Below are positions 56,361-56,874 of a stretch of DNA of 56,874 nt, in pieces. The stretch is taken from contig CAZIMM010000005.1 in the NCBI GenBank assembly GCA_964540415.1, forward strand, positions 1-56,874, written 5' to 3'. The number at the start of each line of letters is the position of its first letter. Position 1 is the stretch's first letter. The DNA is from CAZIMM01 sp964540415 (lineage in GTDB: Bacteria; Bacillota; Clostridia; Oscillospirales; Acutalibacteraceae). A program made the translations under genes and the position numbers. The notes below the pieces were generated by a model. That model was not told where the DNA came from. It made no database searches and saw nothing but the letters and a program-made list of their open reading frames with translations.

Positions 56361-56874
56361 AACGCCGTACAGAATTTCCTTTTTCGGCGGAGGAAGCGAC
56401 TATAAAACTTTTTTTGAACGCAACACGGGCAGTGTGCTTTCTGCAACATTCAACAAGTATTGTTATGTTACAGTTCGCAAAATGCCGCCATTCTTCAACT
56501 ACAAAAACCAGCTCACCTATTCAAAAATCGAACGTTTCAATGAACCGGACGAGGTCGAACATCCGGTAGTCNNNNNNNNNNNNNNNNNNNNNNNNNNNNN
56601 NNNGCTCAAATATCTCGGCATCAACGGCTTGCAGATATCCTATGACGCGGATCTTCCCGCGCGCTCCGGCATCGGTTCAAGCTCATCCTTTGCTGTCGGA
56701 CTGCTCAACAGCATCTATTCTCTGATCGGAAAAGCTCCCGATAAATACAAGCTGGCAAAGCAGGCAATCCACATTGAGCGCGATCTCTGCGCCGAGGCAG
56801 GCGGCTGGCAGGACCAGATTGCAGTGGCTGTGGGAGGCCTCAACAGAATTGACTTTTCTTCCACCGGCTTTGAC
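56338..56874 (+). CDS. GHMP kinase, HddA-like sugar kinase (truncated by window end, contains a gap)
   Basis: The visible frame starts at GTG 56338 (or TTG 56347) and runs off the window. It opens SKTPYRISFFGGGSDYKTFF, the typical start of D-glycero-D-manno-heptose-7-phosphate kinase-like and related sugar kinases. It then has ARSGIGSSSSFAVGLL, the GHMP ATP-binding loop, and EAGGWQDQIAVAVGGLN. Thirty-two Ns (56572-56603) interrupt it; the frame is the same either side. It overlaps the upstream epimerase. Heptose or a related sugar 1-phosphate for a surface glycan is the likely product. Confidence 0.85.
   Translation, partial: MNALVISKTPYRISFFGGGSDYKTFFERNTGSVLSATFNKYCYVTVRKMPPFFNYKNQLTYSKIERFNEPDEVEHPVVXXXXXXXXXXXLKYLGINGLQISYDADLPARSGIGSSSSFAVGLLNSIYSLIGKAPDKYKLAKQAIHIERDLCAEAGGWQDQIAVAVGGLNRIDFSSTGFD

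Overview
The window looks like a draft chromosome fragment of an anaerobic, gut-type Clostridia bacterium, probably Oscillospirales/Ruminococcaceae in the broad sense (inference). The grounds are a fused IspH-ribosomal protein S1 gene, the order cmk-plsC-ispH/rpsA, DapL plus DapF (meso-diaminopimelate peptidoglycan), a two-gene SufC/SufB-type Fe-S assembly pair, frequent TTG/GTG starts with GGAGG ribosome binding sites, and consensus sigma-A promoters. Four runs of N (25222-25231, 27131-27140, 43927-43945, 56572-56603) mark scaffold joins.

Layout. 1-351 is AT-rich sequence ending in a 3' fragment of tRNA-Arg(CCU), which looks like the right attachment site of an element lying to the left. 446-6374 (minus) holds three exported proteins: a GH39-like glycosidase, a calcineurin-like phosphoesterase, and a right-handed beta-helix protein with a C-terminal membrane domain. 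6899-17147 is one operon behind a perfect consensus promoter: three tandem paralogous cobalamin-type radical SAM proteins, two further radical SAM proteins with an unusual CX4CX2C cluster motif, and a DPM1-like GT2 glycosyltransferase. 17252-20289 is the housekeeping set rpmH-rnpA-yidD-yidC-jag without dnaA beside it. 20375-28891 carries an ANTAR regulator, dapF, an ATP-grasp protein, dapL, purB, a GtrA-like protein, a lipoprotein and glmS. 28878-34804 (minus) holds folP, an MFS transporter, sufB/sufC and two paralogous beta-propeller-like exported proteins.

34931-39572 is a surface-polymer operon: a GT4-LicD fusion, an acyltransferase 3 and an IspD/TarI-type cytidylyltransferase. 39578-47271 (minus) holds a PHP protein, an SDR, ispH-rpsA, plsC, cmk, a BaiN-like flavoprotein and a frameshifted RpiR regulator. 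47412-48285 is an amidohydrolase. 48331-53043 is a second radical SAM locus with three mutually paralogous enzymes: two on plus, one convergent on minus, separated by a terminator hairpin. 53101-56874 holds two polytopic membrane proteins, an extended SDR epimerase and a truncated HddA-type GHMP sugar kinase.

The striking theme is eight cobalamin-type radical SAM proteins in 46 kb, each set behind a near-perfect promoter. They lie among genes for polyprenyl-phosphate sugar synthesis and flipping (GT2, GtrA), possible GT-C-like membrane enzymes, LicD, CDP-polyol and heptose-type sugar activation. The inference is an unusual radical-chemistry pathway tailoring a cell-surface glycan or lipid. 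No RiPP precursor peptide, NRPS or PKS gene was seen nearby.
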